A stretch of 64,000 nucleotides of DNA from Clostridia bacterium (GCA_029059705.1 JAIDVM010000011.1:1-64000), one strand, 5' to 3'. Counted from the stretch's first letter, positions 42,712-52,376 are shown. The notes: generated by a model from the sequence alone, not told the origin. Numbers and translations are program-made.

Positions 42712-42741
42712 CTTGTCATTCTGAGCGCAGCGAAGAACCTC
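42712..42741 (+). repeat. Family A repeat before ispG
   Basis: The unit TTGTCATTCTGAGCGCAGCG followed by AAGAACC lies 24 bp upstream of the ispG start. Confidence 0.85.
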
Positions 42742-42764
42742 TTTAAATAAACTCCGTTAAATCT

Positions 42765-43823
42765 ATGCCAATTTATAAAACAAAAAAAGTTAATATAGGT
42801 AATGTTGCAGTCGGCGGCGGCGAAAGCGTAAAAATTCAGTCAATGTGCACCGCAAAGACTTCGGATATATCGCGCACCGTCGCGCAGATTGCCGAACTCG
42901 AAAGCGCGGGCTGCGAAATTATCCGCGTTTCCGTCCTCGACGAAGACGACGCAAAAGCCTTGGGCGCAATTAAAAGCTCAATCAAAATCCCGCTCGTTGC
43001 CGACATTCATTTTTCTTCTAAGCTCGCCGTGCTTTCAATCGAAAACGGCGCCGACAAAATTCGCATAAACCCCGGCAACATCGGCGGCGAGGCTGAAATA
43101 AAAAAGGTTGCCGACTGCTTAAAAGCCCACAAAACGGCGGTAAGGGTAGGCTCCAACACGGGCAGCATAGAAAAGGAATTTTTAAATAAATACGGCAAAA
43201 ACGAGTTTTCGCTTGTGGAAAGCGCCCTAAAAAGCGTTTCCTCGCTCGAAAAATTCGGCGTAAACGATATAGTAATTTCCGTAAAAGCCTCGTCCGTGCC
43301 GCTCACGATAAAGGCATACCGCTTGCTTGCGCAAAAAACGAAATATCCCTTGCATCTGGGCGTAACCGAAGCGGGCACCGAGCAAATGGCGGTTGTAAAA
43401 TCCTCGGCGGCGCTCGGCGCGCTGCTGTCAGGCGGCATAGGCGACACAATCCGCGTTTCCATAACCGACGACCCCAAAAAAGAAGTTATCGCCGCCCGCA
43501 GAATTTTGCGCGCGCTCGAACTCGACAAAAATTTCGTAAACGTAATTTCCTGCCCCACGTGCGGCAGATGCCGCTGGAATTCCATGGCGCTCGCCCAAAA
43601 GGTGACCGCATACGTTGAAAACAGCAAAAAGAATTTAAAAATAGCCGTTATGGGCTGCGTTGTAAACGGTCCCGGCGAGGCAAAGGACTGCGATTTGGGC
43701 ATTGCGGGCGCCGAAGATTATTGCGTAATCTTCAAAAACGGCGAAATCACCCGCCGCGTGCCCGCCGCGCAGGCAGAACAAGAATTTTTCAAGGAGATAG
43801 ACGCGCTTTTACATGACCGATAA
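42765..43823 (+). CDS. ispG: 4-hydroxy-3-methylbut-2-enyl-diphosphate synthase IspG
   Basis: This 352-residue [4Fe-4S] enzyme of the MEP isoprenoid pathway has an N-terminal TIM barrel (TKKVNIGNVAVGGGESVKIQSM, VADIHFSSKLA) and a C-terminal Fe-S domain with CPTCGRC and CVVNGPGEAKDCDLG. The start lacks a clear Shine-Dalgarno sequence. The next gene overlaps by 11 bp. Position directly before the polC locus is the usual clostridial order. Confidence 0.94.
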   Translation: MPIYKTKKVNIGNVAVGGGESVKIQSMCTAKTSDISRTVAQIAELESAGCEIIRVSVLDEDDAKALGAIKSSIKIPLVADIHFSSKLAVLSIENGADKIRINPGNIGGEAEIKKVADCLKAHKTAVRVGSNTGSIEKEFLNKYGKNEFSLVESALKSVSSLEKFGVNDIVISVKASSVPLTIKAYRLLAQKTKYPLHLGVTEAGTEQMAVVKSSAALGALLSGGIGDTIRVSITDDPKKEVIAARRILRALELDKNFVNVISCPTCGRCRWNSMALAQKVTAYVENSKKNLKIAVMGCVVNGPGEAKDCDLGIAGAEDYCVIFKNGEITRRVPAAQAEQEFFKEIDALLHDR

Positions 43824-45345
43824 AATACTTTCCGAAGTGCGCGCCGCCGCGGCTTCCTTTCAAAACTGCATAATAAGCTCAATCACGGTTACGAAAGCTC
43901 AAAATTTCGTAACCGTCAATCTCGTTACGGACAAAGCCTTTTCCCCCGACGACAAGGCAAACGTAACCGCCGTTTTAAAAAAATACGTTCCCGCGTATTT
44001 CACGCTTGCGGTAAACGTTTCAAAGCTCACCCCCGACTGCGACATGGTAAAGTCCAAAATTTTTGAGGTTTTGGACGGTTGCTCCAAAGCCGTGGCGGCA
44101 ACGTGCTCGCCTGAGGATATAACCGTGGAAAAGACGGAAAACGGCTTTAAATATAATGTTGCCGTGCTTTCGTCACTCGCTCCCGCCGACCTGTGCGAAA
44201 GAATAACAGCAAAATTAAAGCGCGTATATTGCGGCGAATTTTTCGGCGAAGTCAAAAAAACGCAAAAGGAAATAGAGGACGTCGAGGAAGAGGACGATTA
44301 TGAAGAAGAATTCGTAATCCCGCCCCGCACCTTCGAAATTTCGGATTTCAACGTTTTGGAAGGCGACAAAATCCAAAAACGCGCCGTTTATTTAAGCGAT
44401 TTAAACATCGCGGGCGAGGAAGCGGTTATCTGCGGCACAATCGAAAGCATAAGGGAGCGCACCTACACCAACAAAAAGGGCATGGAAAAATCCCTTTTGT
44501 CGCTCGCGTTGAACGACACCACCGCAACCGCCTACGCAACGTATTTCATCCGCCAGAAATCCGCCGAAAAAATCAAGGCGTTAAAGGTGGGCGACAGCAT
44601 AGTCTGCACGGGCACCAACGACCTTTATAACGGCGATTTGCGCTTTACCGCAAAAACGATAGATTACGGAAAAATTCCCGAAAATTTCGTGCCCGAAAAG
44701 AGGGAGAGCAAGCCCGTTCCCGCGCACTATCACTTCGTGCGCCCGCAACCTTTTTCGGATATCGAGCAAACCGACCTTTTCACCCCGCGCGAAATCCCCG
44801 CCTGCTTAAAGGGGCAAACCTTCGTCGTTTTCGACCTCGAAACCACGGGCTTAAACTCCTCGCCCGTCACGGGGAATATGGATAAAATAATCGAAATCGG
44901 CGCGTTCAAAATTATCGGCGGCGAAATTGCCGAAAGCTTTACAACCTTCATCAACCCCGGCAGAAAACTTTCCGAAGAAATAATAAATTTAACGGGCATA
45001 ACCGAGGAAATGGTTAAAGACGCGCCCTCTTACGAGGAAGCCATGCCCGACTTTTACAAATTTTGCGCGGGCTCAATCCTTGTCGGGCACAACGTCGTCG
45101 GCTTCGACTTTAAATTCGTCGATTATTATTGGCAGCGCCTCGGCTACAATTTCCCGCGCAAGCTCATAGATACCATTCCGCTCTCGCAGGAGCTGCTGTA
45201 TTTGTCTAACTACAAATTGAACACCGTGGCGGAAAGATTTCAGATAACCTTCAACCACCACCGCGCCATCGACGACGCGCTCACCACGGCAAAGATATTT
45301 ATAGAGCTGATAAAAATGAAAAAATCTTTGCCTAAAATTCAATAA
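43813..45345 (+). CDS. PolC-derived protein: N-terminal, OB and DEDDh 3'-5' exonuclease domains only
   Basis: This 510-residue protein sits where full polC (about 1400 aa) normally lies, between ispG and rimP. Residues 1-150 resemble a PolC N-terminal domain. An acidic linker (IEDVEEEDDYEEEF) follows, then an OB fold (about 190-290, AVICGTIESIRERTYTNKKGMEKSLLSL). A 45-residue stretch stands where the PHP domain should be. The DEDDh exonuclease (about 335-500) has all catalytic residues: FDLETTGL, VGHNVVGFDFKFV and HHRAIDDALTT. PHP, palm, fingers and thumb are absent. It is probably an active single-strand exonuclease or separate proofreading factor. It overlaps ispG by 11 bp. Confidence 0.85.
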   Translation: MTDKILSEVRAAAASFQNCIISSITVTKAQNFVTVNLVTDKAFSPDDKANVTAVLKKYVPAYFTLAVNVSKLTPDCDMVKSKIFEVLDGCSKAVAATCSPEDITVEKTENGFKYNVAVLSSLAPADLCERITAKLKRVYCGEFFGEVKKTQKEIEDVEEEDDYEEEFVIPPRTFEISDFNVLEGDKIQKRAVYLSDLNIAGEEAVICGTIESIRERTYTNKKGMEKSLLSLALNDTTATAYATYFIRQKSAEKIKALKVGDSIVCTGTNDLYNGDLRFTAKTIDYGKIPENFVPEKRESKPVPAHYHFVRPQPFSDIEQTDLFTPREIPACLKGQTFVVFDLETTGLNSSPVTGNMDKIIEIGAFKIIGGEIAESFTTFINPGRKLSEEIINLTGITEEMVKDAPSYEEAMPDFYKFCAGSILVGHNVVGFDFKFVDYYWQRLGYNFPRKLIDTIPLSQELLYLSNYKLNTVAERFQITFNHHRAIDDALTTAKIFIELIKMKKSLPKIQ

Positions 45346-45359
45346 ACTTTAAATAAGGC

Positions 45360-45388
45360 TTGCATTTTAAAATCAAACGTGCTAAAAT
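45360..45388 (+). promoter_or_regulatory. Promoter of the rimP-nusA-infB operon
   Basis: TTGCAT (45360-45365) and TAAAAT (45383-45388) have a 17-bp spacer, giving a leader of about 64 nt. Confidence 0.7.
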
Positions 45389-45414
45389 TTAACTATCTTA
45401 ATCGAAACCGTTTG

Positions 45415-45440
45415 ATTGAGTGCCTGCAAAGGCACTCAAT
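45415..45440 (+). promoter_or_regulatory. GNRA-capped hairpin in the rimP leader
   Basis: An 11-bp perfect stem ATTGAGTGCCT / AGGCACTCAAT has a GCAA tetraloop, 9 nt before the Shine-Dalgarno sequence. There is no T run, so it is not a terminator. It could be a binding site for autoregulation of the operon; this is inference. Confidence 0.55.
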
Positions 45441-45458
45441 ACTTGTATAAGAGGGATT

Positions 45459-45959
45459 ATGCAAATTAAACCGCTATCGGAAATTACTTCGTTTTTCGAA
45501 AAAATCGCCGCTCCCATGAATATAGAAATAGTGGACGTGGAGTGGAACGACAAAACCGCAACCTTAACCGCCTTTATCGAAACGGCTGGCGGTGTGGACT
45601 TGGACACGTGCGAAAAATTCCATAACGCGGTTATGGAACCGATTGACGAACTCGACCCCACTTACGACAAGCCCTACACGCTCAATATTTCCAGCCCCGG
45701 GCTCGACCGCCCCTTTAAAACGGAGCGCGACTTTCAGCGCAACTTAAACGAAGACGTGGAATTAAAGCTTTACGCCCCCTTAAAGGGTAAAAAGTTTTTG
45801 GAAGGAAAAATGGTTGCCTTCGACGAAAACACGGTGACGGTTATTATAGGCAAGGAAGAGCTGAAAATCAGCCGTAACAAAATCGCAAAAATAAACAAAG
45901 CTATAAAAATTCGATTAATCACAAAAAACAAAAATAAGTTGGAGAATAAAAATGACTAA
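45459..45959 (+). CDS. rimP: Ribosome maturation factor RimP
   Basis: This 166-residue RimP assists 30S subunit maturation. Features are VDVEWN, GVDLDTCEKFHNAVMEPIDELD, YTLNISSPGLDRPFKTERDF and a C-terminal SH3-like domain. The start at 45459 follows AAGAGGG. An in-frame upstream stretch from 45420 would run through the leader hairpin and is rejected. It overlaps nusA by 8 bp. Confidence 0.93.
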   Translation: MQIKPLSEITSFFEKIAAPMNIEIVDVEWNDKTATLTAFIETAGGVDLDTCEKFHNAVMEPIDELDPTYDKPYTLNISSPGLDRPFKTERDFQRNLNEDVELKLYAPLKGKKFLEGKMVAFDENTVTVIIGKEELKISRNKIAKINKAIKIRLITKNKNKLENKND

Positions 45960-47040
45960 TAAAGATTTTTTTGCAGCGCTCGAAGATTTGGAAAAGGAAA
46001 AAGGAATACCCCGCGAGGTATTTTTGGAAGCGCTTGAAAACGCTCTCGTTTCCGCATGCAAAAAACAATATGCCGGCGCAGTCGGCACGGTTGAAATAAA
46101 GCTCAACCCCGAAAAGGGCACGTTCGACTTTTTTACGGTTAAAACCGTCGTCGACGTAGTCGTCGACCGCGAAAACGAGATTTCTCTCGAAGACGCGCAG
46201 ACAATCAAAAAGAGCTATAAGCTGGGCGACAGAGCTTACGAAAAATTCGTTCCCAAGGATTTTTCGCGTATTGCCGCGCAAACCGCAAAACAGGTTATTC
46301 TTCAAAAAATCCACGAAACCGAACGCGAGGCGGCAATGAGCGAGTTCTCGGATAAGGAAGGCGAGCTTCTCGTCGGCGTGGTGAGAAAAATCGACGCCAA
46401 AAACGTTTACGTGGAAATCGGCAAAGGGCAGGTTGAAGGGCTTATGCTCCCTTCCGACCAGGTTCCCAGTGAAAAGTATAACGTGAACGACAAAATAAAA
46501 GTATTCGTAAAGCGCATAAAAAGCGGCTTCCGCGGCGCGCAGGTTATGGTCAGCCGTTCGGCTCCGGGGCTTGTACGCAAGCTGTTCGAGGAAGAAGTTC
46601 CCGAAATTAAGCAAGGCACCGTAACAATCAAGGCAATCAGCCGCGAAGCGGGCGCAAGAAGCAAAATAGCAATCTACGCCGAAGACGAAAGGGTTGACGC
46701 AATCGGCGCGTGCGTAGGCAACAAGGGCGCAAGGGTAAACGCCATAGTGGAAGAGCTTAAGGGCGAAAAAATAGACATAATCCCTTGGAGCGAAAACCCC
46801 CTCGAATTTATCGCAAAGGCGCTTTCGCCCGCGCAGGTTATTTCCGTAACCCAGCTCGAAGGCGAAAAAACGGCAATGGCTGTCGTTCCCGACGATAAGC
46901 TTTCGCTCGCAATCGGCAAGGACGGTCAAAACGCGCGCCTTGCGGTAAGGCTCACGGGCTGGAAGATAGACGTAAAAAGCAAGTCGGCGGCTGAAAAGCT
47001 CGGCTTGACCGCAGTCGAGGAAAAAACCGAAGAAGAGTAA
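45952..47040 (+). CDS. nusA: Transcription termination/antitermination factor NusA
   Basis: This 362-residue NusA has an N-terminal RNA polymerase-binding domain (about 1-130), an S1 domain (about 133-200, GELLVGVVRKIDAKNVYVEIGKGQVEGLM) and two KH domains (DAIGACVGNKGARVNAIVEELKGEKIDI; SLAIGKDGQNARLAVRLTGWKIDV). It has no C-terminal acidic repeats, as usual in Firmicutes. Confidence 0.95.
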   Translation: MTNKDFFAALEDLEKEKGIPREVFLEALENALVSACKKQYAGAVGTVEIKLNPEKGTFDFFTVKTVVDVVVDRENEISLEDAQTIKKSYKLGDRAYEKFVPKDFSRIAAQTAKQVILQKIHETEREAAMSEFSDKEGELLVGVVRKIDAKNVYVEIGKGQVEGLMLPSDQVPSEKYNVNDKIKVFVKRIKSGFRGAQVMVSRSAPGLVRKLFEEEVPEIKQGTVTIKAISREAGARSKIAIYAEDERVDAIGACVGNKGARVNAIVEELKGEKIDIIPWSENPLEFIAKALSPAQVISVTQLEGEKTAMAVVPDDKLSLAIGKDGQNARLAVRLTGWKIDVKSKSAAEKLGLTAVEEKTEEE

Positions 47041-47048
47041 GGTGAAAA

Positions 47049-47327
47049 ATGCCCAAAGAAAAAAAACAGCCGCTTAGGCAATGTATAGCGTGCCGCGAAC
47101 TCAAAGATAAACGCAGCATGCTCCGCGTAGTCAAAAATCGTGAGGGTAAAATATTTTTGGATTTTTCCTCTAAGGCGGCGGGCAGGGGCGCGTACGTCTG
47201 CGACAATCCCGAATGTATCAAAAAACTCAAAAAAGGTCGGCTTTTGAACAAGAATTTTTCCTGCGCGGTCAACGACGAAATTTATTCCGCGATTGAGGAG
47301 GAATACTTTGGCAAAAAGCAAAATTGA
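47049..47327 (+). CDS. ylxR: YlxR family RNA-binding protein (RnpM-like)
   Basis: This 92-residue DUF448 protein has the signature RQCIACRELKDKRSMLRVV and GRGAYVCDNPECI. Homologues bind RNA, and in Bacillus the family has been linked to RNase P. It is between nusA and ylxQ in the standard order and overlaps ylxQ by 20 bp. Confidence 0.92.
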   Translation: MPKEKKQPLRQCIACRELKDKRSMLRVVKNREGKIFLDFSSKAAGRGAYVCDNPECIKKLKKGRLLNKNFSCAVNDEIYSAIEEEYFGKKQN

Positions 47328-47631
47328 AACTTATTTGGGTTTTTGCGTGAAATCGCGCGAAATTTCCATAGGAAGCGGCGCAATTTCCACGCTCCGCGGC
47401 GGCGTGCGGCTCCTCGTTTTGGACGGAACCTCGGCAAAAAACTCATGGCGGCTCGCCTTGAAATTCAAAAACAGGTTTTCGTGCCCGCTTATAATATGCA
47501 AGTCGGGCTTCGAACAAGCGGTAAACAAAGGCGGCGCAAAAATAGCCGCAGTATTAAATAAAGAACTCGCGAAAGCGATTTTAAACAATTTGGACGATAA
47601 TTACGAATTATATGTCGGAGGCACAAATTAA
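47308..47631 (+). CDS. ylxQ: L7Ae-type ribosomal-like protein YlxQ
   Basis: This 107-residue protein has an L7Ae/L30e fold (YLGFCVKSREISIGSGAI, VRLLVLDGTSAKNSWRLALKFKNRFSCPLI). Family members bind kink-turn RNA. I chose the TTG at 47308, which has GAGGAGG 6 nt upstream. A TTG at 47293 would lie inside that Shine-Dalgarno region. Confidence 0.85.
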   Translation: MAKSKIETYLGFCVKSREISIGSGAISTLRGGVRLLVLDGTSAKNSWRLALKFKNRFSCPLIICKSGFEQAVNKGGAKIAAVLNKELAKAILNNLDDNYELYVGGTN

Positions 47632-47633
47632 AC

Positions 47634-50216
47634 ATGGCAAAAAAGTATGAGAATATTGAAAATATAAACAAGCTCGTAACAGGCGGCGCGGTGACCGAAC
47701 TTTCGCAAAAGGTAACGGCTGCCGAAAAGGTTGCGTCCGACATTCTCAAAAAACTCAACGACTTGGAGGAGGCGGCAAAGCGCAAGAAAATAGAAGAAGC
47801 CGAAGCCGCCGCCCGCGCCGCAAAGGAAGAAGCGGCGCGCATAGCCGCTGAAAAAGCCGAAAAGGAACGCAAGGAGCAAGAAGCCAAAGCTCAGGCGGAA
47901 AAAGCTGCGCAGCCCAAAGAGCAACCGCAGACAACCGAAAAGCCCGCGCAAAGCGAAGCTAACGCAAAACCTGCCGAAAAGCCCGCCGAGCCCGCAAGGC
48001 AAACGGTTCAAAAACCCGCCGCACAGCAAACGCAGCAGGGCGGCTTCCGTCAAGGCTCGGCTCCCCGTCAGGAAAACAAAACGTTTATCAACCGCGACAA
48101 CCGTCCTTCCCGCCCTCAGCAAGGCGCGCAGACCGGCGGTTACCGCCCCAATAACCAACGCCCCGGCGCACCCTATCAGCCCCGCCCCGCAGCGGGACAA
48201 GGCGCGCGTCCTTCGGTCGGCGGTCGCTTCGGCGGCGCGGCTCCCGCTCCCGCGGTTGCGGCAAACAAGGGCAAAAACTTCGGCCCCGATAAAAAGAAGC
48301 AGAGCTTTGACAGAACCTACGTCGAAAAAGCTCACGCACCCATGTCCAAGCGCGCCCTTCAAAAGCAGCAGGGCGCCAGCATAGACGACTTCGACGAAAA
48401 CAAGAGCGGTTACAGAAAGCTCAGGGTTAAAAAGGATAAGCAAAAATCCGCGCAAACCATCAAAATCGAGCGCGCGGTCGTCACCACAAACGACATTCCT
48501 TTAAAAGTTCTTTCCGAAAAACTCGGCATAACCGCAGCCGAAATCACAAAACGCCTCTTTAAAGAGGGCATAATGGTTACGGTAAACGGCTCCATAGACT
48601 ACGACACCGCGGCTCTTTTGGCGGCGGGGCTTGGGATAGAGCTTGAATACAAGCCCGAAAAGACGGCGGAGGAAGTTCTGCACGAATTGCAGGAGGACAC
48701 GGTTGAAGAAATCGAAAGCCTTGTTCCCCGCGCGCCCGTAGTCACCGTTATGGGACACGTCGACCACGGCAAAACCTCGCTTTTGGACTATATAAGAAAA
48801 ACCAGCGTCACCGCGGGCGAAGCGGGCGGCATAACCCAGCACATAGGCGCTTATACGGTTACCGTAAACGGCAAGGGCATAACCTTTATCGATACCCCCG
48901 GGCACGAAGCCTTTACGGCAATGCGCGCGCGCGGCGCACAGGTTACCGATATAGTAATCTTAGTCGTTGCGGCGGACGACGGCGTAATGCCGCAAACGGT
49001 TGAGGCAATCAACCACGCAAAGGCGGCAAACGTAAGCATAATCGTAGCCGTCAACAAAATGGATAAAGTTGGAGCAAATCCCGACAAAATAAAAACCGAC
49101 CTCACCAACTACGGGCTTACCCCCGAAGAATGGGGCGGCGACACGGTTATCTGCCCCATCTCGTGCAAGACGGGCGAGGGCATAGACAACCTTTTGGAAA
49201 CGCTTATTTTAACTGCCGAAATGAAGGAGCTTCTCGCCAACCCCGCAAGGGAAGCGAGGGGCGTGGTAATCGAAGCCCGCCTCGACAAGGGGCAGGGTCC
49301 CGTTGCAACCGTCCTCGTTCAAAACGGCACGCTCCGCACGGGCGACAACCTCGTCACGGGCACCGTAACCGGCAAGGTGCGCGCCATGATAGACGACAAG
49401 GGCAAAACCGTTAAGGAAGCGGGGCCTTCGATGGCGGTAAACGTTTTAGGGCTTGAATCCGTTCCCAATTCGGGCGACGCAATCAACGCCGTTTCCAAGG
49501 AGCTCATGAAACAGGTTCAGGCGGAAAGAGCCGATAAGCTCAGCGCCGAAAAATTAAAGGGCACGCCCAAGCTCCCCGTAGGCGACGAATGGGGCGACGG
49601 CGGCGAGCTTAAAAACCTCAACGTTATCATTAAGGGCGACGTTCAGGGCTCGGTCGAAGCTGTTAAACAGTCCGTTTTAAAGCTTACCAACGACGAAGTA
49701 CAGATTAAGGTAATCCACAGCGCGGCGGGCGCGGTAAACGAAAGCGACGTAATGCTCGCCGAATCTTCGAAGGCGATAATCCTCGCGTTTAACGTCCGTC
49801 CCGACCCCAAGGCGAAAGCCCTTGCCGAAAGAAGCAAGGTGGACGTGCGCACTTACCGCATAATTTACGACCTTTTGGACGAAATGGAGCTTGCCATGAA
49901 GGGCTTGCGCGCTCCCAAATATCAGGATATCCTTTTGGGCAAGTGCGAAGTTCGTCAAACCTTCAAAATCACGGGCGTGGGCAACATTGCGGGCTGCTAC
50001 GTGTTGGACGGCAAAATTATCCGCGGCGGCAAGCTCAGAATTTACCGCGACAATATCTTAATCGTCGAAGGCGGCGTAAAACAGCTTAAACGCTTTAAGG
50101 ACGACGTAAAGGAAGTTGCGGCGGGCTTTGAGTGCGGTTGCGCAATCGAAGGTTTCAACGACATAAAAATGGGCGATATAATAGAGTGCTATCTCATCGA
50201 AGAGGTTAAGGTTTAA
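47634..50216 (+). CDS. infB: Translation initiation factor IF-2
   Basis: This 860-residue GTPase brings initiator tRNA to the 30S subunit. Residues about 50-250 are a long disordered Ala/Glu/Lys then Pro/Gln/Arg/Gly-rich region. The conserved core follows: N2 domain ([16 protein letters not shown]), G domain ([25 protein letters not shown]), and domains II-IV to the end. It is in the canonical nusA-infB operon and abuts rbfA. Confidence 0.96.
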   Translation: MAKKYENIENINKLVTGGAVTELSQKVTAAEKVASDILKKLNDLEEAAKRKKIEEAEAAARAAKEEAARIAAEKAEKERKEQEAKAQAEKAAQPKEQPQTTEKPAQSEANAKPAEKPAEPARQTVQKPAAQQTQQGGFRQGSAPRQENKTFINRDNRPSRPQQGAQTGGYRPNNQRPGAPYQPRPAAGQGARPSVGGRFGGAAPAPAVAANKGKNFGPDKKKQSFDRTYVEKAHAPMSKRALQKQQGASIDDFDENKSGYRKLRVKKDKQKSAQTIKIERAVVTTNDIPLKVLSEKLGITAAEITKRLFKEGIMVTVNGSIDYDTAALLAAGLGIELEYKPEKTAEEVLHELQEDTVEEIESLVPRAPVVTVMGHVDHGKTSLLDYIRKTSVTAGEAGGITQHIGAYTVTVNGKGITFIDTPGHEAFTAMRARGAQVTDIVILVVAADDGVMPQTVEAINHAKAANVSIIVAVNKMDKVGANPDKIKTDLTNYGLTPEEWGGDTVICPISCKTGEGIDNLLETLILTAEMKELLANPAREARGVVIEARLDKGQGPVATVLVQNGTLRTGDNLVTGTVTGKVRAMIDDKGKTVKEAGPSMAVNVLGLESVPNSGDAINAVSKELMKQVQAERADKLSAEKLKGTPKLPVGDEWGDGGELKNLNVIIKGDVQGSVEAVKQSVLKLTNDEVQIKVIHSAAGAVNESDVMLAESSKAIILAFNVRPDPKAKALAERSKVDVRTYRIIYDLLDEMELAMKGLRAPKYQDILLGKCEVRQTFKITGVGNIAGCYVLDGKIIRGGKLRIYRDNILIVEGGVKQLKRFKDDVKEVAAGFECGCAIEGFNDIKMGDIIECYLIEEVKV

Positions 50217-50588
50217 ATGAAAGGTGTACGCGGCGAACGCTTGGCGGGCGAATTTCAAAAGGAAATCCACAATATAATAAATAATAAGGTAAAAGCCAAA
50301 GAGCCTTCGCTTTCGGTTATCATAAGCGTAACCGGCGCCGACGTCGCTCCCGATTTAAAGAGCGCAAAGGTTTTTATAAGTGTGTACGACACGGATAAAG
50401 CCCGCGCCGAAAAAAGTTTTGAAATAATCAAAGAAAACGCAGGCTTTATAAGAAGGGAGCTTTCCCGCGTGATGACGCTGAGAACGGTTCCCGAGCTAAG
50501 GTTTATCCTTGACACAAGCATGGAATACGGGCAGAAAATAGACAAGCTCATCTACGGGCTTGAAAGCAAAGATGAACGCAAAGATTGA
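50217..50588 (+). CDS. rbfA: Ribosome-binding factor A
   Basis: This 123-residue KH-like 30S maturation factor has SVIISVTGADVAPDLKSAKVFISVY and LRTVPELRFILDTSMEYGQKID. The start is on the base after the infB stop. It overlaps nrnA by 17 bp. Confidence 0.93.
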   Translation: MKGVRGERLAGEFQKEIHNIINNKVKAKEPSLSVIISVTGADVAPDLKSAKVFISVYDTDKARAEKSFEIIKENAGFIRRELSRVMTLRTVPELRFILDTSMEYGQKIDKLIYGLESKDERKD

Positions 50589-51531
50589 AGAAATTATCGA
50601 ACAACTTAATAAATCTTCGCGCATAGCCGTGTTTTGCCACGCCCGCCCCGACGGCGACGCTTTGGGCAGCGGGCTTGCCTTAACGCTCGCTTTAAAAAAC
50701 CTCGGCAAAACGGCGCACATGTGTTGCGAGGATTTGCCCCCCGAAAAGTTTTCGTATATCCCCGCAACGGAACTTGTAAACACTACTATTCCGCAAGGGG
50801 AGTACGACTTGTTCGTAACAGTCGACTGCGCCGATACGGCTCGGCTCGGCGTGTTTGCAAAACGCTTTTCAAAATTCAAAAAAACCACTGTAAACATAGA
50901 CCACCACGTTTCCAACGGCGGCTTTGCCGCATATAACTTCGTGCAGGACTGCCCCGCAAGCTGCGAAATAGTAACCCGCATCTTCCGCACGGCAGGCTGG
51001 GAAATAACCGAAGAAATCGCAAACCTTTTAATGCTCGGGCTTATAACCGACAGCGGCAACTTCACCCATCAGGACGTAACCGCGCAAACGTTTGAAACCG
51101 CGGCATATTTAAGGGGCAAAGGCGCCGACGTCAACAAAATCAACTATCAAATGTTCACCCGTCAGCCCAAGGAAAGGGCGCTTTTGTACGGCAGGGTTAT
51201 GAACAAAATCCGCTTCGCCCTTGACGATAAATTAACCTTTATCGTCATTCCTAAAAAGGACATGGAGGAGTGCGGCGCCGATAAAAGCTTAACCGAAGGC
51301 TTCGTCGATTTCCCGCTCACGATAGACGGCGTAGAGGTTTCTATTTCTTTAATGGAATTCAAAAAAGAGCAATACAAAGCCTCGCTCCGCAGCAAGGGCA
51401 AAGTAAACGTAAACGCGGTTGCCGCAACCTTCGGCGGCGGCGGGCACGTTTTAGCCAGCGGCTGCATGCTGTTCGGCACTATAGAACACGTTATCGACAA
51501 GCTCACCTACGCGGTGTATCAAAACTTATGA
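50572..51531 (+). CDS. nrnA: DHH-family nanoRNase / pAp phosphatase NrnA
   Basis: This 319-residue DHH-DHHA1 phosphoesterase carries the metal-binding motifs HARPDGDALGS, TVDCADTARLG, NIDHHVSN and GLITDSGNF, and GGGGHVLASG is the DHHA1 substrate motif. Homologues degrade short RNAs and 3'-phosphoadenosine 5'-phosphate. Position between rbfA and truB is standard for Firmicutes. I used the ATG at 50572 rather than a TTG 12 bp earlier. Confidence 0.92.
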   Translation: MNAKIEEIIEQLNKSSRIAVFCHARPDGDALGSGLALTLALKNLGKTAHMCCEDLPPEKFSYIPATELVNTTIPQGEYDLFVTVDCADTARLGVFAKRFSKFKKTTVNIDHHVSNGGFAAYNFVQDCPASCEIVTRIFRTAGWEITEEIANLLMLGLITDSGNFTHQDVTAQTFETAAYLRGKGADVNKINYQMFTRQPKERALLYGRVMNKIRFALDDKLTFIVIPKKDMEECGADKSLTEGFVDFPLTIDGVEVSISLMEFKKEQYKASLRSKGKVNVNAVAATFGGGGHVLASGCMLFGTIEHVIDKLTYAVYQNL

Positions 51532-52376
51532 CAGGTTTTATCTGCGTGGATAAGGCGGAGGGTATAAGCTCCGCCGCCGAAGTTAATAAAATAAAAAGGC
51601 TTACAAACACCCCTTGCGGGCATATGGGCACGCTCGACCCGATGGCTTCGGGCGTTCTCCCCGTCGCGATAGGCAACGCCGCAAGGCTGTTCGATTATTT
51701 TCTGGACAAGCGCAAAACCTACGTCGCAACATTCCGTTTCGGTGTGGACAGCGACACGCTCGACACAACAGGTCAAATGCGTTTAAACGCGGGATATGTG
51801 CCCGCCGAATCGCAAATTTGCGGGGTTTTAAACGAGTTTGTCGGCGAACTCAACCAAATCCCCCCGCGCTATTCGGCAAAGAATATTTCGGGTAAACGCG
51901 GCTACGAGCTTGCGCGTAAGGGCGTGGATTTCGAGCTTCCCCCCAAAAAAGTAACCGTTTATTCCTTTGAACTGTTACAACAGACGGACGAGGACTGTTA
52001 TTCGTTTCAAATTGAATGCGGCGGCGGCACTTATATCCGCTCGCTTGCAAGAGATTTGGGCAAAAGACTTAATACCTGCGCCGTAATGAGCGCGCTAAAA
52101 AGAACTCAAAGCGGAATTTTTTCGCTTGAAAATGCAGTTAAAACGGACAGTCTTACTGCCGAAAATATAAAGGATTTCATTATCCCTACCGAGAGCGTTT
52201 TGCCGTTTGACGGCATATATCCCTCGGTTAGCGATGCAAAAAAGCTTTTCAACGGTTTATCCGTGCAAACCGACCTCCCCGACGGAACCTACAAAATTTT
52301 TACGGCGGACGGTGTGTTTTACGGGCTTGCAGAGGCAAACCGAACAATATTAAAGGTGAGGAAAAAACTATGTTGA
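51528..52376 (+). CDS. truB: tRNA pseudouridine-55 synthase TruB
   Basis: This 282-residue enzyme makes pseudouridine 55 in the tRNA T-loop. GHMGTLDPMASGVLPV carries the catalytic Asp, and ARDLGKRLNTCAVMSALKRTQSG and a C-terminal PUA-like part follow. It overlaps nrnA by 4 bp. The tRNA-Gly at 59738 has C at position 55, so it could not be a substrate. Confidence 0.94.
   Translation: MTGFICVDKAEGISSAAEVNKIKRLTNTPCGHMGTLDPMASGVLPVAIGNAARLFDYFLDKRKTYVATFRFGVDSDTLDTTGQMRLNAGYVPAESQICGVLNEFVGELNQIPPRYSAKNISGKRGYELARKGVDFELPPKKVTVYSFELLQQTDEDCYSFQIECGGGTYIRSLARDLGKRLNTCAVMSALKRTQSGIFSLENAVKTDSLTAENIKDFIIPTESVLPFDGIYPSVSDAKKLFNGLSVQTDLPDGTYKIFTADGVFYGLAEANRTILKVRKKLC

Noticed and set aside
42532..42750. 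72-residue open frame between nrdR and ispG
   Set aside because: It lies wholly in repeat sequence (family B right-end modules and a family A unit), lacks a ribosome-binding site and resembles no protein.
43813..45345. polC gene broken by a frameshift, with the polymerase part downstream
   Set aside because: The region after the stop goes straight into the rimP promoter and leader. No reading frame with polymerase or PHP motifs is found between 45345 and 45459 or in other frames.
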